A DNA stretch of 5,465 nt from an uncultured Chromatiaceae bacterium (GTDB lineage: Bacteria > Pseudomonadota > Gammaproteobacteria > Enterobacterales > Alteromonadaceae): contig CAMLNG010000274.1 in NCBI GenBank assembly GCA_946481195.1, forward strand, positions 1 through 5,465, given 5' to 3'. Positions 5,053-5,465 of the stretch are shown one piece after another. The translations under genes were made by a program, and so were the position numbers. The notes under the pieces are model-generated. The model was not told the DNA's origin. It worked only from the letters and a program-made list of their open reading frames with translations, and did no database searches. The first letter of the stretch is position 1. Each line of letters opens with the position of its first letter.

Positions 5053-5465
5053 TCAGGTTGGGTATCGGGTGAAGGGATTTCAGTTCAGTTGTGTCGCACT
5101 GATGCTTTTGACAAATCTGGCGGTAGCGCAAGAACAGGAGGGGGTGATCCGGACAGAATCCGGCATCGATTTTATCCCTTCGCTGCAAGCGGAATTAAAA
5201 CACGATGACAACGTCGTGCGTGATAAAAACGCAACTATTTCCAGCTGGATCTCAACACTGGCGCCCACGCTCAAAGCCAATCTGGTTGACGGTGCTAACA
5301 GTTATGGCTTCAATGCAGCGCTTAAAAACGCCGTTTATTTTGACAGCAGCGAGGACAACTTTACTGATGGCTATCTGGAAGCAGAAGCCAGGTTATCACC
5401 GGCCAGTGCACATAATCTCAAGATTAAAGCAAATAACAGCTGGTTACACGAAGATCGGGGCACCG
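5042..5465 (+). CDS. Outer-membrane beta-barrel protein (BBP2/VpsM-like EPS porin candidate), N-terminal part
   Basis: 141 complete codons are visible before the window ends. The ATG at 5042 overlaps the stop of the sugar-transferase gene by 11 nt, which indicates coupling. GTG at 5069 (codon 10) is an alternative and would give a more compact signal peptide, VKGFQFSCVALMLLTNLAVA. Cleavage is expected after AVA (residue 29), before QEQEG. The mature start, GIDFIPSLQAELKHDDNVVRD (41-61), matches the 'PsL....yDdN.fr' opening of beta-barrel porin 2-type proteins. What follows is alternating short strands and turns with polar and aromatic residues, for example YGFNAALKNAVYF and YLEAEARLS. Barrels of this type sit beside VpsL-like transferases in Wzx/Wzy EPS loci and are thought to be the exit pore for OPX proteins that lack their own outer-membrane channel. 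The porin role is inferred from the partial sequence and position. Confidence 0.78.
   Translation, partial: MCINQVGYRVKGFQFSCVALMLLTNLAVAQEQEGVIRTESGIDFIPSLQAELKHDDNVVRDKNATISSWISTLAPTLKANLVDGANSYGFNAALKNAVYFDSSEDNFTDGYLEAEARLSPASAHNLKIKANNSWLHEDRGT

Overview
The window reads as part of an exopolysaccharide (EPS) / cell-surface locus from a Gram-negative bacterium. Signs are a lipobox lipoprotein, a signal-peptide outer-membrane barrel, a PEP-CTERM-like exported protein, and an undecaprenyl-phosphate sugar transferase of the WcaJ/VpsL type. The near-balanced base composition and protein flavour suggest a gammaproteobacterium, perhaps Alteromonadales or a Rheinheimera-like lineage. That placement is an impression from the sequence, not a search result.

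Layout: (1) Positions 1-1424, plus strand, hold the tail of a tightly packed operon: the C-terminus of a hexapeptide-repeat acyltransferase, a GT2 glycosyltransferase joined to it by a TGATG overlap, and a small VanZ-family membrane protein. (2) A near-perfect bidirectional terminator (1491-1518) separates this operon from a convergent minus-strand gene (1532-2305). That gene encodes an exported protein with an NGSFE-type N-terminus and a noncanonical PEP-CTERM tail (SAP in place of PEP). (3) The 2306-2535 gap holds a strong sigma-54 (-24/-12) promoter on the minus strand, with an exact IHF-consensus site just upstream. (4) A second minus-strand gene (2536-3444) encodes a lipoprotein with beta-propeller-like motifs. 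(5) A 192-bp divergent region (3445-3636) has a candidate sigma-70 promoter for each direction. (6) Plus strand from 3637: a full-length WcaJ-like initiating phosphoglycosyltransferase, overlapped by 11 nt by the start of an outer-membrane beta-barrel gene that runs off the window.

Working model: the sugar transferase loads the first sugar onto undecaprenyl phosphate, GT2 and acyltransferase enzymes extend and decorate the repeat unit, and the barrel is a candidate outer-membrane exit pore, as in VpsL/VpsM-type pathways. The PEP-CTERM-like protein would be co-exported and sorted by an exosortase encoded elsewhere. Its sigma-54 promoter fits what is known for PEP-CTERM genes in other EPS-producing bacteria. 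No exosortase, polymerase, flippase or sigma-54 activator lies in this window. I found no tRNA, rRNA, CRISPR array, insertion sequence or attachment site.
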